Shown here piece by piece: positions 33,358-42,789 of a stretch of DNA of 64,000 bases. Source of the DNA: Burkholderiaceae bacterium. Its GTDB lineage: Bacteria; Pseudomonadota; Gammaproteobacteria; Burkholderiales; Burkholderiaceae_F. Position numbers and translations under genes: made by a program. The notes beneath the pieces were generated by a model, which was not told the origin of the DNA, searched no databases, and saw only the letters and a program-made list of their open reading frames with translations. Each line of letters begins with the position of its first letter. Within the stretch, counting starts at the first letter, position 1. The stretch lies in the NCBI GenBank assembly GCA_022843955.1, contig JALHMQ010000001.1, positions 430,980 to 494,979 on the forward strand. Direction: 5' to 3'.

Positions 33358-35286
33358 TCAGGTACCGATCAGCCCGCCATCGAGCTTGCGGATCACCACC
33401 GTGGCCGAGCGCGGGCGGCCGGTCGGATGCTGGTCGGGCCAGCTCGAATGGCGCTGCGGGTCGGTCGGGTCATTGCGACCGCGCGGTGCCTCGCCGGGGT
33501 GCTGGACGTTGACGAACAGGCTGCAGCCATCCGGCGTCGCAGTGATGCCGGTGATCTCGCAGCCGCGCGGACCGACCAGGAAGCGGCGGACGTCGCCGGT
33601 GCGCGGATCGGCCGCCAGCATGGCGTTATTGCCGAGCCTCGCAAACTCGCCGCGCCCAACGGCCGAGTTCGAGATGTCGGTCTGGATCCACAGCACGCCA
33701 CGGCCGTCGACCCACAGGCCGTCGGGACAGGCGAAGGCATCGCCCTGCACGTTGCCAACGGCTTCCGGCCGCGTGTTGGCCGGGTCGCCGGCGAGCACGA
33801 AGTGCTGCCAGCGAAAGCGCTCGCTGCCGACATCGTCGTCCTCGCGCCAGCGGATGATGTGGCCCATCGCGTTGTCGGCGCGCGGATTGGCGGCGTCCAC
33901 CTGCGGTTCACCGATGTCGCCGCGCTTGGTGTTGTGGGTCAGCGAGCAATAGACCCAGGCGTCGGCGTCCACCGCGATCCATTCCGGCCGATCCATCTTG
34001 GTGGCACCCAGCGCATCGCTGGCCTGACGCGCCTTGATCAGCACCTCGCCCTGATCGGCAAAGCCACCGGCGGCGCCCAGCGGCCCGTCACCGTGACGCA
34101 GCGCCAGCCAGCGGCCTGTCCCATCGGCGTCGAAACGCGCCACGTACAGCGTGCCGTGGTCGAGCAGCGTGGCGTTGGCGGCTGCCCCACCCGGCTGGAT
34201 CGGATCGCGGCTGACGAACTTGTAGATGTACTCGAAACGCGCGTCCTCGCCCATGTAGACCACGGCGCGCCCATCGCGCGCCACCGCCACCGTGGCACCC
34301 TCGTGCGCAGCGCGACCCAGCGCCGTGCGCTTGACCGGCGTGCTGCGCGGATCGAACGGATCGATCTCCACCACCCAGCCGAAGCGGTTGGGCTCGTGCG
34401 GATGGCGGCCGGCGTCGAAACGCTCGTCGAACGCATGCCAGCGGTAGTAGCTGAAGCTGCCTCGGCGCAGTCCCCAGCGCTGCTCGTGCGCAGTGAGTGC
34501 GGCGGGCGGTTTGAAGTAATCGATGAAGTTTTCTTCGCAGGTCAGGTAGGTGCCCCAGGGCGTGATGCCGCTGGCGCAGTTGTTGATCGTGCCGAGCACG
34601 CGCCGGCCCGTTGGATCGGCGGCAGTCCGCATCAACGGGTGACCCGCCGCCGGGCCAGCCACAGCGATCGGCGTACGCGCCGTGATGCGGCGTGCAAAGC
34701 GCGATGGCCGCACCACCTGCCAGCGACCCTCGCGCTGCGCGATCTCGAGCACCGAGACCCCATGCGCGGCTTGCGCCTTGCGCACCTTCTCGGCGCTCCA
34801 GTTGGCGATGCCGTCGGTGTGCAGCAGGCCGTCGTCGACATACTCGTGGTTGAGTACCAGGAGACCACTGTCGGAGCCAGCCCGCGGGAAGTAATGCATG
34901 CCGTCGTGATGCATGCCCAGCTGCGCCGCCTGCTCGGCGGCGCTGTTGCCGGCGTCCAGACGAAACGCTGGATTCGATCCCGGCAGGCCAATCGGATCCC
35001 CCCAGGCTGCCAGCACGTCGGCGCGATAGCCCGGCGGCACCGCCACCGTATCGGCTGAGGATGGCGGCACGCTTGCGAATCCGAGCAGCGGCGCGTCCCC
35101 GGTCGTGCCGGCAGCCAACGGCGCAAGCAGGCCTGCCAGCGCTGCGCCGGCACCCTGCAACAGCGTGCGCCTTCCCGGACACGACACGGCATACACGGTC
35201 GGGTTGGCGGAGCGGTTACTGTCCTCTGGGTCAGGACGACTGCGATGGACGGCCACGGCGTTTTGGAGAAATGGAAACGATGCCAT
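33358..35286 (-). CDS. PhoX family phosphatase (DUF839)
   Basis: 642 residues from the ATG at 35286. A Tat-type signal is seen (GRRTLLQGAGAALAGLLAP). Characteristic blocks of the PhoX family are LGMHHDGMHYFP, 'LVLNHEYVDDGLLHTDGIAN', 'GTINNCASGITPWGTYLTCE'-type substrate region (cysteine-containing NNCASG and TCEEN) and 'CEITGITATPDGCSLFVNVQ'. PhoX enzymes are Ca/Fe-dependent alkaline phosphatases of the periplasm, used to obtain phosphate from organic esters. No Pho-box was identified with confidence. Confidence 0.9.
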   Translation of the reverse strand: MASFPFLQNAVAVHRSRPDPEDSNRSANPTVYAVSCPGRRTLLQGAGAALAGLLAPLAAGTTGDAPLLGFASVPPSSADTVAVPPGYRADVLAAWGDPIGLPGSNPAFRLDAGNSAAEQAAQLGMHHDGMHYFPRAGSDSGLLVLNHEYVDDGLLHTDGIANWSAEKVRKAQAAHGVSVLEIAQREGRWQVVRPSRFARRITARTPIAVAGPAAGHPLMRTAADPTGRRVLGTINNCASGITPWGTYLTCEENFIDYFKPPAALTAHEQRWGLRRGSFSYYRWHAFDERFDAGRHPHEPNRFGWVVEIDPFDPRSTPVKRTALGRAAHEGATVAVARDGRAVVYMGEDARFEYIYKFVSRDPIQPGGAAANATLLDHGTLYVARFDADGTGRWLALRHGDGPLGAAGGFADQGEVLIKARQASDALGATKMDRPEWIAVDADAWVYCSLTHNTKRGDIGEPQVDAANPRADNAMGHIIRWREDDDVGSERFRWQHFVLAGDPANTRPEAVGNVQGDAFACPDGLWVDGRGVLWIQTDISNSAVGRGEFARLGNNAMLAADPRTGDVRRFLVGPRGCEITGITATPDGCSLFVNVQHPGEAPRGRNDPTDPQRHSSWPDQHPTGRPRSATVVIRKLDGGLIGT

Positions 35287-35443
35287 TGTGCCAACGCCCC
35301 GCTGGCGGCGTATGGTCGGCACCGCTCAGTTGCTTTCCTTGCCGCGAAACTGCACCAAAGTCACGCGAGCAGATCCGCCGCAGGACATCCGCGGGCCGCG
35401 ATCCGCGACGTTCCGATCTCAGCGGTGACGTCGCACAAGTCGC

Positions 35444-35986
35444 TCAGCAGCGGTCCGCGCGCTTCCTGCTCATCAGGAGCCCGATGCCCACCGCCGCCAG
35501 GGCCGCGTAGTTGAGCGCGATGAACCACGGCGTGGTCCATGCGATGCCATCGAAGCCACGCTGCGTAAACGGGTACAGCACGGGCACCGCGTAGTAGTCG
35601 GCCGAGTGCGTAAATACATCGACCACGATGTGCGACCACCAGCCCAGCAGCGGAATCCATAGCGTGCGCCGAAGCCACCATAGTCCAAGCGAGACAAGCC
35701 CGGCGATCGGTGCACTGTGCATCGCGCAATGCAGGTGGTGCGACCACGCCCCGACCAGCGGTGGCAGAACGGGCTCCTGTCCAGGGACCGCCATCGCATA
35801 GGCCCACAGGACAGAGAACGATCCGTCGGCGAGGAGCCACCAGCCTGCGATGGGCAGGAGATGGATGACATCCGGCAACGCCGCCAGTCCCAGCGTGGCC
35901 AGCACCGTGCTGCGCGACAGCGGTCGCCGGCGATGGATCAATGTGACGCCCACAGCGGCCCACAGCGTATGGGCAACGATATCCAC
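35444..35986 (-). CDS. Putative membrane-bound metal-dependent hydrolase (YdjM/DUF457-like)
   Basis: 180 residues starting at a GTG (MDIVAHTLWAAVGVTL). Four or five hydrophobic segments are present. Histidines and acidic residues line up as in LexA-regulated YdjM-like membrane hydrolases: DIVAHTLW, PDVIHLL, SHHLHCAMHS and WWSHIVVDVFTHSADYYAVP. The reaction is unknown. It lies between the phoX gene and a serine hydrolase on the same strand, with gaps of about 160 and 220 bp. Confidence 0.75.
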   Translation of the reverse strand: MDIVAHTLWAAVGVTLIHRRRPLSRSTVLATLGLAALPDVIHLLPIAGWWLLADGSFSVLWAYAMAVPGQEPVLPPLVGAWSHHLHCAMHSAPIAGLVSLGLWWLRRTLWIPLLGWWSHIVVDVFTHSADYYAVPVLYPFTQRGFDGIAWTTPWFIALNYAALAAVGIGLLMSRKRADRC

Positions 35987-36205
35987 GTGGTGCAGTCGTC
36001 AGTACTGCGTCAACACGGCGAAGTGCAACCGCGTCGCCTTGCCGATGACAGACGCCGAGCTTGGGCTCATTGCCAGGCCGCGATCAGTGTGTTGGCGGGT
36101 GTAGCCAGGTGGGCCGGGGGCGTCCATGCGTCGCCCACAGCAAACAAGAGGCCTGCTTGTCGGGCTCCGATTTCTGGCTGAGAGCTAGGGTGCGCCAAGA
36201 ACGCG

Positions 36206-37270
36206 TTACCGCGACCCGCCTGATTCCCGCGAGTTCGACAGTCCAAGCGCATACACCTCATCGCAGGCCTGCCACGGATCGCACCACTGGCCATTGCACA
36301 GCATCACGACGCCGATCCCGCTCTCCGTCCACAGACGCAGGTTGCTGACAAAGCCGTCATCTTCCCCGTCGTGTTGCATCACCTTCTCCGCATGGCGGCG
36401 GTTGATCCACCAACCCAGCGCCGGCGCTTCGCCGCCGCCTTCGCCGATCGTGTGCAACTGCATACGCCACATCTCGCCGTAGGTGCTGGCCTGCAGGATG
36501 CGCACGCCGTCCACTTCGCCTCGCTGCAGGTTCACCAGCATCCAGCGCGCCATCTCCGCGGCGCTGCTGGCAATGCAGCCACACGGCACATGCATGCGGT
36601 TGTACGGGTAGCGCGACTCGACGATGCTGCCATCCTCCGTCTGCTCATAGCCCGTGGCGACCAACCCGTGATGCGTCGCGCGAGGCGCCATCAACGTGGT
36701 GGTGGTCATGCCAAGCGGATCGAAGATGTGCTGCTTCATGTAATGCTCGTAGCTCGTACCGCTCACCTTGGCGATCAGATCGCCCAGCACGTTGAACGCG
36801 ATGTCGCTGTACGAGGTTGAGCTGGGCTCGATCTCGACCAGCTTGTGCGATCGCAGTCCACGCACATGCCGTTCAAGGGATTCATCATCGAACTCCGGCG
36901 TGTCCCAGCCGTAGTCCACCGGGTGACCGATGCCGCTGGTGTGCATCAGGCATTGACGGATCGTGATCGCGTCGGAGCGAGCGTCGTCCACTTTGAAGTA
37001 GGGCAGGTGCCGGACGATCGGGTCGTCGAGGTCGACCCGTCCGCGCTCGAGCAACTGGAAGATCGCCGTGCTGGTCATGGTCTTGGCGACCGAGGCGATG
37101 TGAAAGAGTGTGTGCGCCGTGGCGGGCTGGCCGGTGGCGAGGCTTTGTACGCCGTAACCGGCACTGAACAGGACCGCGCCGTCTCGCACCACACTGATCG
37201 ACAAGCCCGGCACGCGCCACCTCGCCACATAGGCACGCACAAAAGCATCAACTTGCGTTCGTATCGTCAT
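36206..37270 (-). CDS. Serine hydrolase, beta-lactamase/class C-like family
   Basis: 354 residues without a signal peptide. The SxxK motif is SVAKTMTS near residue 60, and YxN is YSDIAFN, followed by a C-terminal region with 'MQHDGEDDGFVSNLRL' in place of the classical HTG. The family (PF00144) includes esterases, D-aminopeptidases and beta-lactamases, so the substrate is open. It lies 49 bp downstream of ackA and is likely co-transcribed with the hydroxyacid dehydrogenase-Pta-AckA set. Confidence 0.87.
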   Translation of the reverse strand: MTIRTQVDAFVRAYVARWRVPGLSISVVRDGAVLFSAGYGVQSLATGQPATAHTLFHIASVAKTMTSTAIFQLLERGRVDLDDPIVRHLPYFKVDDARSDAITIRQCLMHTSGIGHPVDYGWDTPEFDDESLERHVRGLRSHKLVEIEPSSTSYSDIAFNVLGDLIAKVSGTSYEHYMKQHIFDPLGMTTTTLMAPRATHHGLVATGYEQTEDGSIVESRYPYNRMHVPCGCIASSAAEMARWMLVNLQRGEVDGVRILQASTYGEMWRMQLHTIGEGGGEAPALGWWINRRHAEKVMQHDGEDDGFVSNLRLWTESGIGVVMLCNGQWCDPWQACDEVYALGLSNSRESGGSR

Positions 37271-37318
37271 GCTGGCGTCGGCCTCGGTGACTGGGTCCTG
37301 TGAAAGACGGCGCCGCCG

Positions 37319-38551
37319 TCAGGTCGTCGTCTGCGGCCCTGCGGCGGCGGGTTCTTTCGGCTGAGAACAGACCGCGCGCACCAGCGCGCGCGTGTGGCGC
37401 GCAATCATCTGCTCCTCGTCGGTCGGGATCGACAGCACGTCGACAAGCGATGTCGCGCTGCTGATCACCGGGCCACCGGCCGCATTGGCCTCGGCGTCGC
37501 AATCGACGCCGAGCCAGGCCGCGTCCTGCAGCACGCGCGCGCGGATGACCGGCGAGTTGGCGCCGATGCCGGCAGTGAACACGATCGCATCGAGGCCGCC
37601 GAGCACCGCCGCGAGCGCGCCGATCTCGCGCCGGATGCGGTAACAGAACAGATCCACCGCGAGCCGGGCACGCGGCGCATCGGAGGCGAGCAGCGTGCGC
37701 ATGTCGCTCGACAGCCCGGACACGCCGAGCAGGCCGGACTCGCTGTACAGCAGCTGCTGCACCGCCCGCACGTCCATGCCGTGCTGCTCCATCAGGTGCA
37801 GCACCAGGCCGGGGTCGAGCGAGCCGCTGCGGGTGCCCATCAGCAGCCCGTCGACTGCGGTAAAGCCCATCGTCGTGGCAACGCTGCAGCCGCCGCGCAG
37901 CGCGCAGATGCTGGCACCGTTGCCCAGATGCAGCACCAGCGTGCGCCCGGCGGCGGCGCGCGCCGAGAAACGCGGCAGCACCCCGGCGATGTACTCGTAC
38001 GACAAGCCGTGAAAGCCGTAGCGCCGCAACCCCTGCGCGAACATCGGTTGCGGCAGGCCGAACATCTGCTCGAGATCGGCATTGGTGCGATGAAACGCCG
38101 TGTCGAAGCAGGCGACCTGCGGCAGGTCGGGCCAGCGCTCGAGCAGGTCGTGGATCGGCGCCAGGTTGTGCGGCTGGTGCAGCGGCGCCAGCGGCACATA
38201 CTGCGCCAGCTGTGCGGCGATTGCTGCATCCACCCGCACCGGATGGGCGAACTGCAGGCCGCCATGGACCACGCGATGGCCGACGCCGATCAGCCGCACC
38301 GACCCCAGCTGCTGCGTCAGGTAGTCCATCACGAAGCAGACCGCCTCGCGGTGAGCCAGCGGATGCCCCTGCGGCCACGCGGTGTGGGCCAGCCGACGCC
38401 CATCGGCCCCGGTGACGGTGAATACCGGCGCACTGAACAGTTCCTCGATCTGGCCGTCGAGGAACAAGCGCAGCGTGTCGTCGTCCGCCACGAACACCGA
38501 GAACTTGATGCTCGACGAGCCGGCGTTGAAGACGAGAATGGCGTCGCTCAT
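37319..38551 (-). CDS. ackA: Acetate kinase
   Basis: 410 residues. The N-terminal ASKHA motif LVFNAGSSSIKFSVF is intact, followed by the active-site histidine region VGHRVVHGGLQF, 'ACFDTAFHRTNADLEQMF' and TLVLHLGNGASICAL. It interconverts acetate plus ATP and acetyl phosphate plus ADP, with propionate also accepted by many members. It is 27 bp downstream of the MaoC-Pta gene, giving a Pta-AckA pathway for acyl-CoA to acyl phosphate to carboxylate. Confidence 0.95.
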   Translation of the reverse strand: MSDAILVFNAGSSSIKFSVFVADDDTLRLFLDGQIEELFSAPVFTVTGADGRRLAHTAWPQGHPLAHREAVCFVMDYLTQQLGSVRLIGVGHRVVHGGLQFAHPVRVDAAIAAQLAQYVPLAPLHQPHNLAPIHDLLERWPDLPQVACFDTAFHRTNADLEQMFGLPQPMFAQGLRRYGFHGLSYEYIAGVLPRFSARAAAGRTLVLHLGNGASICALRGGCSVATTMGFTAVDGLLMGTRSGSLDPGLVLHLMEQHGMDVRAVQQLLYSESGLLGVSGLSSDMRTLLASDAPRARLAVDLFCYRIRREIGALAAVLGGLDAIVFTAGIGANSPVIRARVLQDAAWLGVDCDAEANAAGGPVISSATSLVDVLSIPTDEEQMIARHTRALVRAVCSQPKEPAAAGPQTTT

Positions 38552-38578
38552 CGGCGCGGCCTGTGGAGTCTGTGTCTA

Positions 38579-39976
38579 TCAGGCAGTGACGCTGGTGCGA
38601 CGCGCGTGCGCCACCAGCACCATCACCGCGGCGGAGGCCAATCGGGTGCGCACGTTGTCGGCCCGGCTGGTGAGGATGATCGGCACGCGCGTGCCGAGCA
38701 CGATGCCGGCGCTGTCCGCGCCCGCCAGGTACTGCAACTGCTTGGCGACCATGTTCCCCGACACCAGATCGGGCACCAGCAGGATGTCGGCCTGCCCGGC
38801 CACTGCCGACTCGATGTTCTTCGCGCGCGCGGCCTCCACGCTGATGGCGTTGTCGAACGCCAGCGGCCCGTCGAGCAGGCCGCCGGTGATCTGGCCCCGC
38901 TCGGCCATCTTGCACAGCGCCGCCGCGTCGAGCGTGGAGGGGATGTCTGCCGTCACCGTCTCGATTGCCGACAGGATCGCCACCTTCGGCAGTTCGATGC
39001 CGAGGATGCGCGCCAGATCGATCGCGTTCTGCGCGATGTCGAGCTTGTCCTTGAGCGACGGCTGGATGTTGATCGCCGCATCGGTGACCAGCAGCGGCCG
39101 CGGATAGGCCGGCACGTCGAGTACGAACACGTGGCTGATGCGGCGCGCGGTGCGCAGCCCGGTGGCCGATGGCACCACCGCCGCCATCAGCTCGTCGGTA
39201 TGCAGGCTGCCCTTCATCAGCGCATCCACTGCACCGGCGCGCGCCAGTTCGACCGCTCGAAACGCGGCCGCGTGGCTGTGCTCGGTACTCACGATCTCGC
39301 AACCGGCCAGATCCGCGCCTTCGGCTTGCGCCACCGCACGGATGCGCGCCTCCGGTCCCACCAGCACCGGGATGATCAGTCCGCGGCGCGCCGCCTCGAG
39401 CGGCCCGAGCAGCGAGTCGCGGTCGCAGGGGTGGACGATCGCGCAGCGCACCGGCGGCAGCGGTTCGCAGCGGCGCAGCAGCTTGGCGAAGGCGTCGTTG
39501 CGACGCAGGATCATCTCCGGCGTGGCAATCGACGAGTAGCGGATGCGCGAGGTCGGCACCTGCACCAACGACTGGCCGCTGACCAGCACCTCGTCGCCGC
39601 GCCGGACCTCACAGTCGAACAGCGCGCGGTGGCCGACCAGGCGCTCGCGCACCGTCACCTGGGCGGTCAGTTCATCGCCGGCGGCGATCACGCCGTGGAA
39701 CTTCAATTGCTGTTCAAGCACAGTGGTGCCGGGGCCCGGCAAGCGCCGGCACAGCAGGCCGGAGACGATCGCCTCGGCACCGGCGGCCTTTGCGGTGATC
39801 GCAGCCCGTTCGCCGCTGACACTGGCGTCGAGGTGAAAGGTGTCGATGTCGCCGCTGACCAGCGCCAGCGCCTCCACCTCGGTGGCGCTGACGACGCGCG
39901 TGACGCGCGCGCTGGCGCCGACCTTCAGTTCGTCATAGGTCGTGTTCTCGACGCTGTGCATGCTGCGCGTTCCCAT
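38579..39976 (-). CDS. Bifunctional MaoC-like hydratase / phosphate acetyltransferase
   Basis: 465 residues (start 39976, or MHSVENTTYDELK at 39961, which has a GGGA site). Residues ~10-150 are a MaoC/hot-dog domain ('LALVSGDIDTFHLDASVSGE'); residues ~165-465 are the Pta (PTA_PTB) domain ('GPLEAARRGLIIPVLVGPEA', ALMKGSLHTDELM). Such fusions are annotated as enoyl-CoA hydratase/phosphate acetyltransferase and are common in Burkholderiales and alphaproteobacteria. It converts acyl-CoA and phosphate to acyl phosphate for AckA. Paired with ackA downstream and a hydroxyacid dehydrogenase 12 bp upstream. Confidence 0.92.
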   Translation of the reverse strand: MGTRSMHSVENTTYDELKVGASARVTRVVSATEVEALALVSGDIDTFHLDASVSGERAAITAKAAGAEAIVSGLLCRRLPGPGTTVLEQQLKFHGVIAAGDELTAQVTVRERLVGHRALFDCEVRRGDEVLVSGQSLVQVPTSRIRYSSIATPEMILRRNDAFAKLLRRCEPLPPVRCAIVHPCDRDSLLGPLEAARRGLIIPVLVGPEARIRAVAQAEGADLAGCEIVSTEHSHAAAFRAVELARAGAVDALMKGSLHTDELMAAVVPSATGLRTARRISHVFVLDVPAYPRPLLVTDAAINIQPSLKDKLDIAQNAIDLARILGIELPKVAILSAIETVTADIPSTLDAAALCKMAERGQITGGLLDGPLAFDNAISVEAARAKNIESAVAGQADILLVPDLVSGNMVAKQLQYLAGADSAGIVLGTRVPIILTSRADNVRTRLASAAVMVLVAHARRTSVTA

Positions 39977-39987
39977 GATGGTGGCGG

Positions 39988-41022
39988 TTAGTTGAAGCGG
40001 ACGCCGTGCTGCTGCGCGGTCAGGCGTGGATCAGTCGACTTCACCCGCACCGGCTCGCCACGCAGCAGCTCATCACAGCGCTCCAGCGTTTCTGCTTCCA
40101 GCCGCTGCATTGCCTCGCGGGTGAAGAAGGTCAGGTGGGGCAGCAGGATCACGTTGTCCATGCCAAACAGCGGGCTCAGCGGGTGCCCGGAGAGCGTGAG
40201 CGGTTCGCGCGAGTAGACGTCGAGCCCGGCACCGCCCAGGCGGCCCTCGCGCAGCGCCTGCACCAGGGCCGCCTCGTCGATCATCGCGCCGCGCGAGACA
40301 TTGATGACAATGGCCTCGCGCTTGAGGCAGGCCAGTTCGGCGGCGCCGATCAGGCCGCGGGTGCGCTCGTCGAGCACGCAGTGGATCGACAGCGCATCGC
40401 ACCGGCGCAGCATCGCATGCAGATCCTCTTCCTTCTGCACGCCGGCCTGGCGCATCTGCTGGGCCGACACATGCGGATCGAAGCCGAGCACTTGCGCGCC
40501 AAAGCCGGCGCCTGCCATGCGCGCCATGCTGCGGCCAATCCGTCCGACGCCCACCAGGCCGAGTGTCTTGCCGGCGATGTCGGCGCCCAGCCACGGCGCG
40601 CTCGGCCACAGCCAGCCGTCACGCCGCATCGCCACGTGCATCGGCGCGAGCTTCTTGCTCAGCGCCAGCCACAGCGTGAAGGCGCCCTCGGCCACTGTCT
40701 GCTCGGCGTACTCGGGAATGTTGACCACCGGAATGCGGCGCGCGCGCGCGGCAGCGATGTCGATGGCATCGATGCCCACACCGTACTTGACGATGCCCTT
40801 CAGCCGCCGCGCCGCATCGATCACGCCCGCGGTGATCGGCGTGTAGCACATGAGCAGCAGGTCGGTGTCCGCCACGGCCTCGGCCAGCGCGGCCTCGCTC
40901 ACGCCGTCGGGCAGCACGGTCAGTTCGACGCCGCGCTCGCGCAGCCCGGCATCGATGTGCGGGCACTCCAGTTCGCCGTCGGTGCGGACGGCTTTCGGCC
41001 GGCGTTCATGCGGACTGGTCAT
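39988..41022 (-). CDS. D-isomer 2-hydroxyacid dehydrogenase family protein
   Basis: 344 residues from the ATG at 41022. The NAD site is 'LGLVGVGRIGRSMARMAGAG', and the catalytic residues are Arg in NVSRGAMIDE, Glu in YSREPL and His in LLPHLTFF. It is of the 3-phosphoglycerate dehydrogenase/CtBP-like group without a regulatory ACT domain. The likely reaction is NAD-dependent oxidation or reduction of a 2-hydroxyacid, with unknown specificity. It is the first gene of the operon with MaoC-Pta and AckA. Confidence 0.9.
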   Translation of the reverse strand: MTSPHERRPKAVRTDGELECPHIDAGLRERGVELTVLPDGVSEAALAEAVADTDLLLMCYTPITAGVIDAARRLKGIVKYGVGIDAIDIAAARARRIPVVNIPEYAEQTVAEGAFTLWLALSKKLAPMHVAMRRDGWLWPSAPWLGADIAGKTLGLVGVGRIGRSMARMAGAGFGAQVLGFDPHVSAQQMRQAGVQKEEDLHAMLRRCDALSIHCVLDERTRGLIGAAELACLKREAIVINVSRGAMIDEAALVQALREGRLGGAGLDVYSREPLTLSGHPLSPLFGMDNVILLPHLTFFTREAMQRLEAETLERCDELLRGEPVRVKSTDPRLTAQQHGVRFN

Positions 41023-41217
41023 CGGCTCGTCGTTCCATAAGTGTGACCCCGACGAGAAATCGGGGGACCCCTGATTATGTCGTCGTCGTTCATCGCGCTT
41101 TTGCAGACCATGTGTCCATGACAACGTTAGACGCCGAATTAAGGGCGAAAGCCAGCCTCAAGCGATCCGTGTGCTGTGCCGATGACCTGGGACATATCCT
41201 TAGGGAAGCACCGTCAG

Positions 41218-42789
41218 ATGATCACCGGCCTCTACGTTTCTCCGGCCCACATGTCATCGATCTCGATTCGGCCCGCCCCCCGACCGTCTTCCTCTGCCGG
41301 CTCGGATCCGCGGGCGGCCGAAACACTGCGCTTCTACCAGTCACTCACCAGCGGGCCACCGCTGCCCTTCGTCGTGGTCGACGGAGACGGCCGCTGCGTC
41401 CACGCCAACCCGCGCTTTGCCGCCCTGGTCAATCGGCCGGTGCCGGCCCTGCTCGATGTTGCCTGGATCGGCCTGCTGCTCGAGGCGGACGCCCTGTCAC
41501 TGCGCGAGGCTCTGCTGTGCGCGCGCCGGGCCGGTCAAGGTTTCGACCGCGCCGTGGAGTTGAAACCGCAGGACCAATCGCGCCGCTGGGTCCACCTGTA
41601 TGTCGAGGCGACCACCGGCCAGATCGGCGAATGCCTTTTCGTGATCGCCGCGATCGATGTCACGCGCGAGCACTCCGCGCACCTGCGCATGACGTCGATC
41701 ATCGAAGCGATCGACGATCCGGTCTTCATGATCTGCGAGGCAGGCCTGATTCGCGGCATGAGTCCGGCCGCCGAGCGCCTGATCGGGATCGACCGCCAGG
41801 AAGCGATCGGCACCGCCGCCCACCTGGTGCTGGACCTGATCGACGAAGACGACGAACCGATGGACGTCGCCGGCTTGCTGCCGCAGGAACGCTTCAGCAG
41901 CAGCAGCTTTCGCTGTTCGTGGAGCGCGCGCGGACGCATCGCGGTGGAAGTCCTGTGGCGCCGTTTCGGTGCGGTGGACGCCAGTTCGCCCTGCGGCGTG
42001 CTGACCGTGCGTGACATCGAGGTCAAGAGCCGGGCGATCCGCCAGGTCACCTGGGAGGCCGAGCACGACAGCCTCACCGGCCTGAAGAATCGGCGCGTGT
42101 TCGACCGCGAATTGCGTCGCGCGCACGGCGTGTTCGCCGCCGACGGGCGCAACAGCACGCTGATCGTGCTCGACCTGGATGGCTTCAAGCAGGTCAACGA
42201 CGGCGGTGGGCATCGCGCCGGCGACGAGATGCTGTGCAAGGTGGCCGACGTGCTGACCCACACGGTGCGCTCGTCGGACCTGGTGGCGCGCATCGGTGGT
42301 GACGAGTTCGCGATCCTGCTGCACGGGTGCTCGGAGGACCGCGCCGTGCAGGTGGCCGAGACGATCCGCACGGGCGTGTTGGGCCTGGCAGTTGCGGCCA
42401 GCGATGGCACCGCGCTGAAGATCGGCGTCAGCCAGGGCATCAGCTCGTTTGCCGCCGCCGACGACTTTCCCGACTGCCCGCTCAAGCGCGCCGACGCCGC
42501 CAGTTACCAGGTCAAGCGCGACGGCAAGAATGGCGTTCGCGTCGCCGCCAAACAGTCGCGCGAACAGCTTGCCGCCAACGCGCGCGGCTCGTTGCAGCAG
42601 GACCCGCACAGCGACTGCGCCGGGTGTGCCGGTTTCGGCGAGTTCGGCGGTCGCTGCCAGACCGCGTGGATCGACGGCGTGGCGGACCGCCCCTGCGAAA
42701 CCGCTGCCGAGCGTGCGATTCTTGCCGCGGCGACCGCGCACATCCGTGTGCGCGAAGAGCAGCCCACCGCGGACACGCCGCAGCGCTAG
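41218..42789 (+). CDS. PAS-GGDEF diguanylate cyclase with cysteine-rich tail
   Basis: 523 residues from the ATG at 41218; starts at 41176 (GTG) and 41251 are alternatives. Two PAS-like sensor regions occupy about residues 35-270 ('FVVVDGDGRCVHANPRFAAL', 'FMICEAGLIRGMSPAAERLI'). The GGDEF domain follows, with RIGGDEFAILL and an I-site RxxD (RSSD) five residues upstream, so it should make c-di-GMP and be feedback-inhibited. The last ~70 residues are an extra tail with DCAGCAG and GGRCQ, a possible metal or redox site. No membrane segment, so cytosolic. Confidence 0.88.
   Translation: MITGLYVSPAHMSSISIRPAPRPSSSAGSDPRAAETLRFYQSLTSGPPLPFVVVDGDGRCVHANPRFAALVNRPVPALLDVAWIGLLLEADALSLREALLCARRAGQGFDRAVELKPQDQSRRWVHLYVEATTGQIGECLFVIAAIDVTREHSAHLRMTSIIEAIDDPVFMICEAGLIRGMSPAAERLIGIDRQEAIGTAAHLVLDLIDEDDEPMDVAGLLPQERFSSSSFRCSWSARGRIAVEVLWRRFGAVDASSPCGVLTVRDIEVKSRAIRQVTWEAEHDSLTGLKNRRVFDRELRRAHGVFAADGRNSTLIVLDLDGFKQVNDGGGHRAGDEMLCKVADVLTHTVRSSDLVARIGGDEFAILLHGCSEDRAVQVAETIRTGVLGLAVAASDGTALKIGVSQGISSFAAADDFPDCPLKRADAASYQVKRDGKNGVRVAAKQSREQLAANARGSLQQDPHSDCAGCAGFGEFGGRCQTAWIDGVADRPCETAAERAILAAATAHIRVREEQPTADTPQR

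Noticed and set aside
33112..35058. Plus-strand open frame opposite phoX
   Set aside because: Low-complexity, arginine- and histidine-rich product; overlaps the zinc-ribbon gene in another frame and lies antisense to phoX.
37394..39991. Plus-strand open frame of 865 codons opposite ackA and MaoC-Pta
   Set aside because: Arises from codon bias of the two real genes on the minus strand; no domain or start signal is visible.
41047..41065. Hairpin CCCCGA/TCGGGG between hydroxyacid dehydrogenase and cyclase genes
   Set aside because: Six-base arms of G and C are expected by chance in this genome, and no regulator gene points to it.
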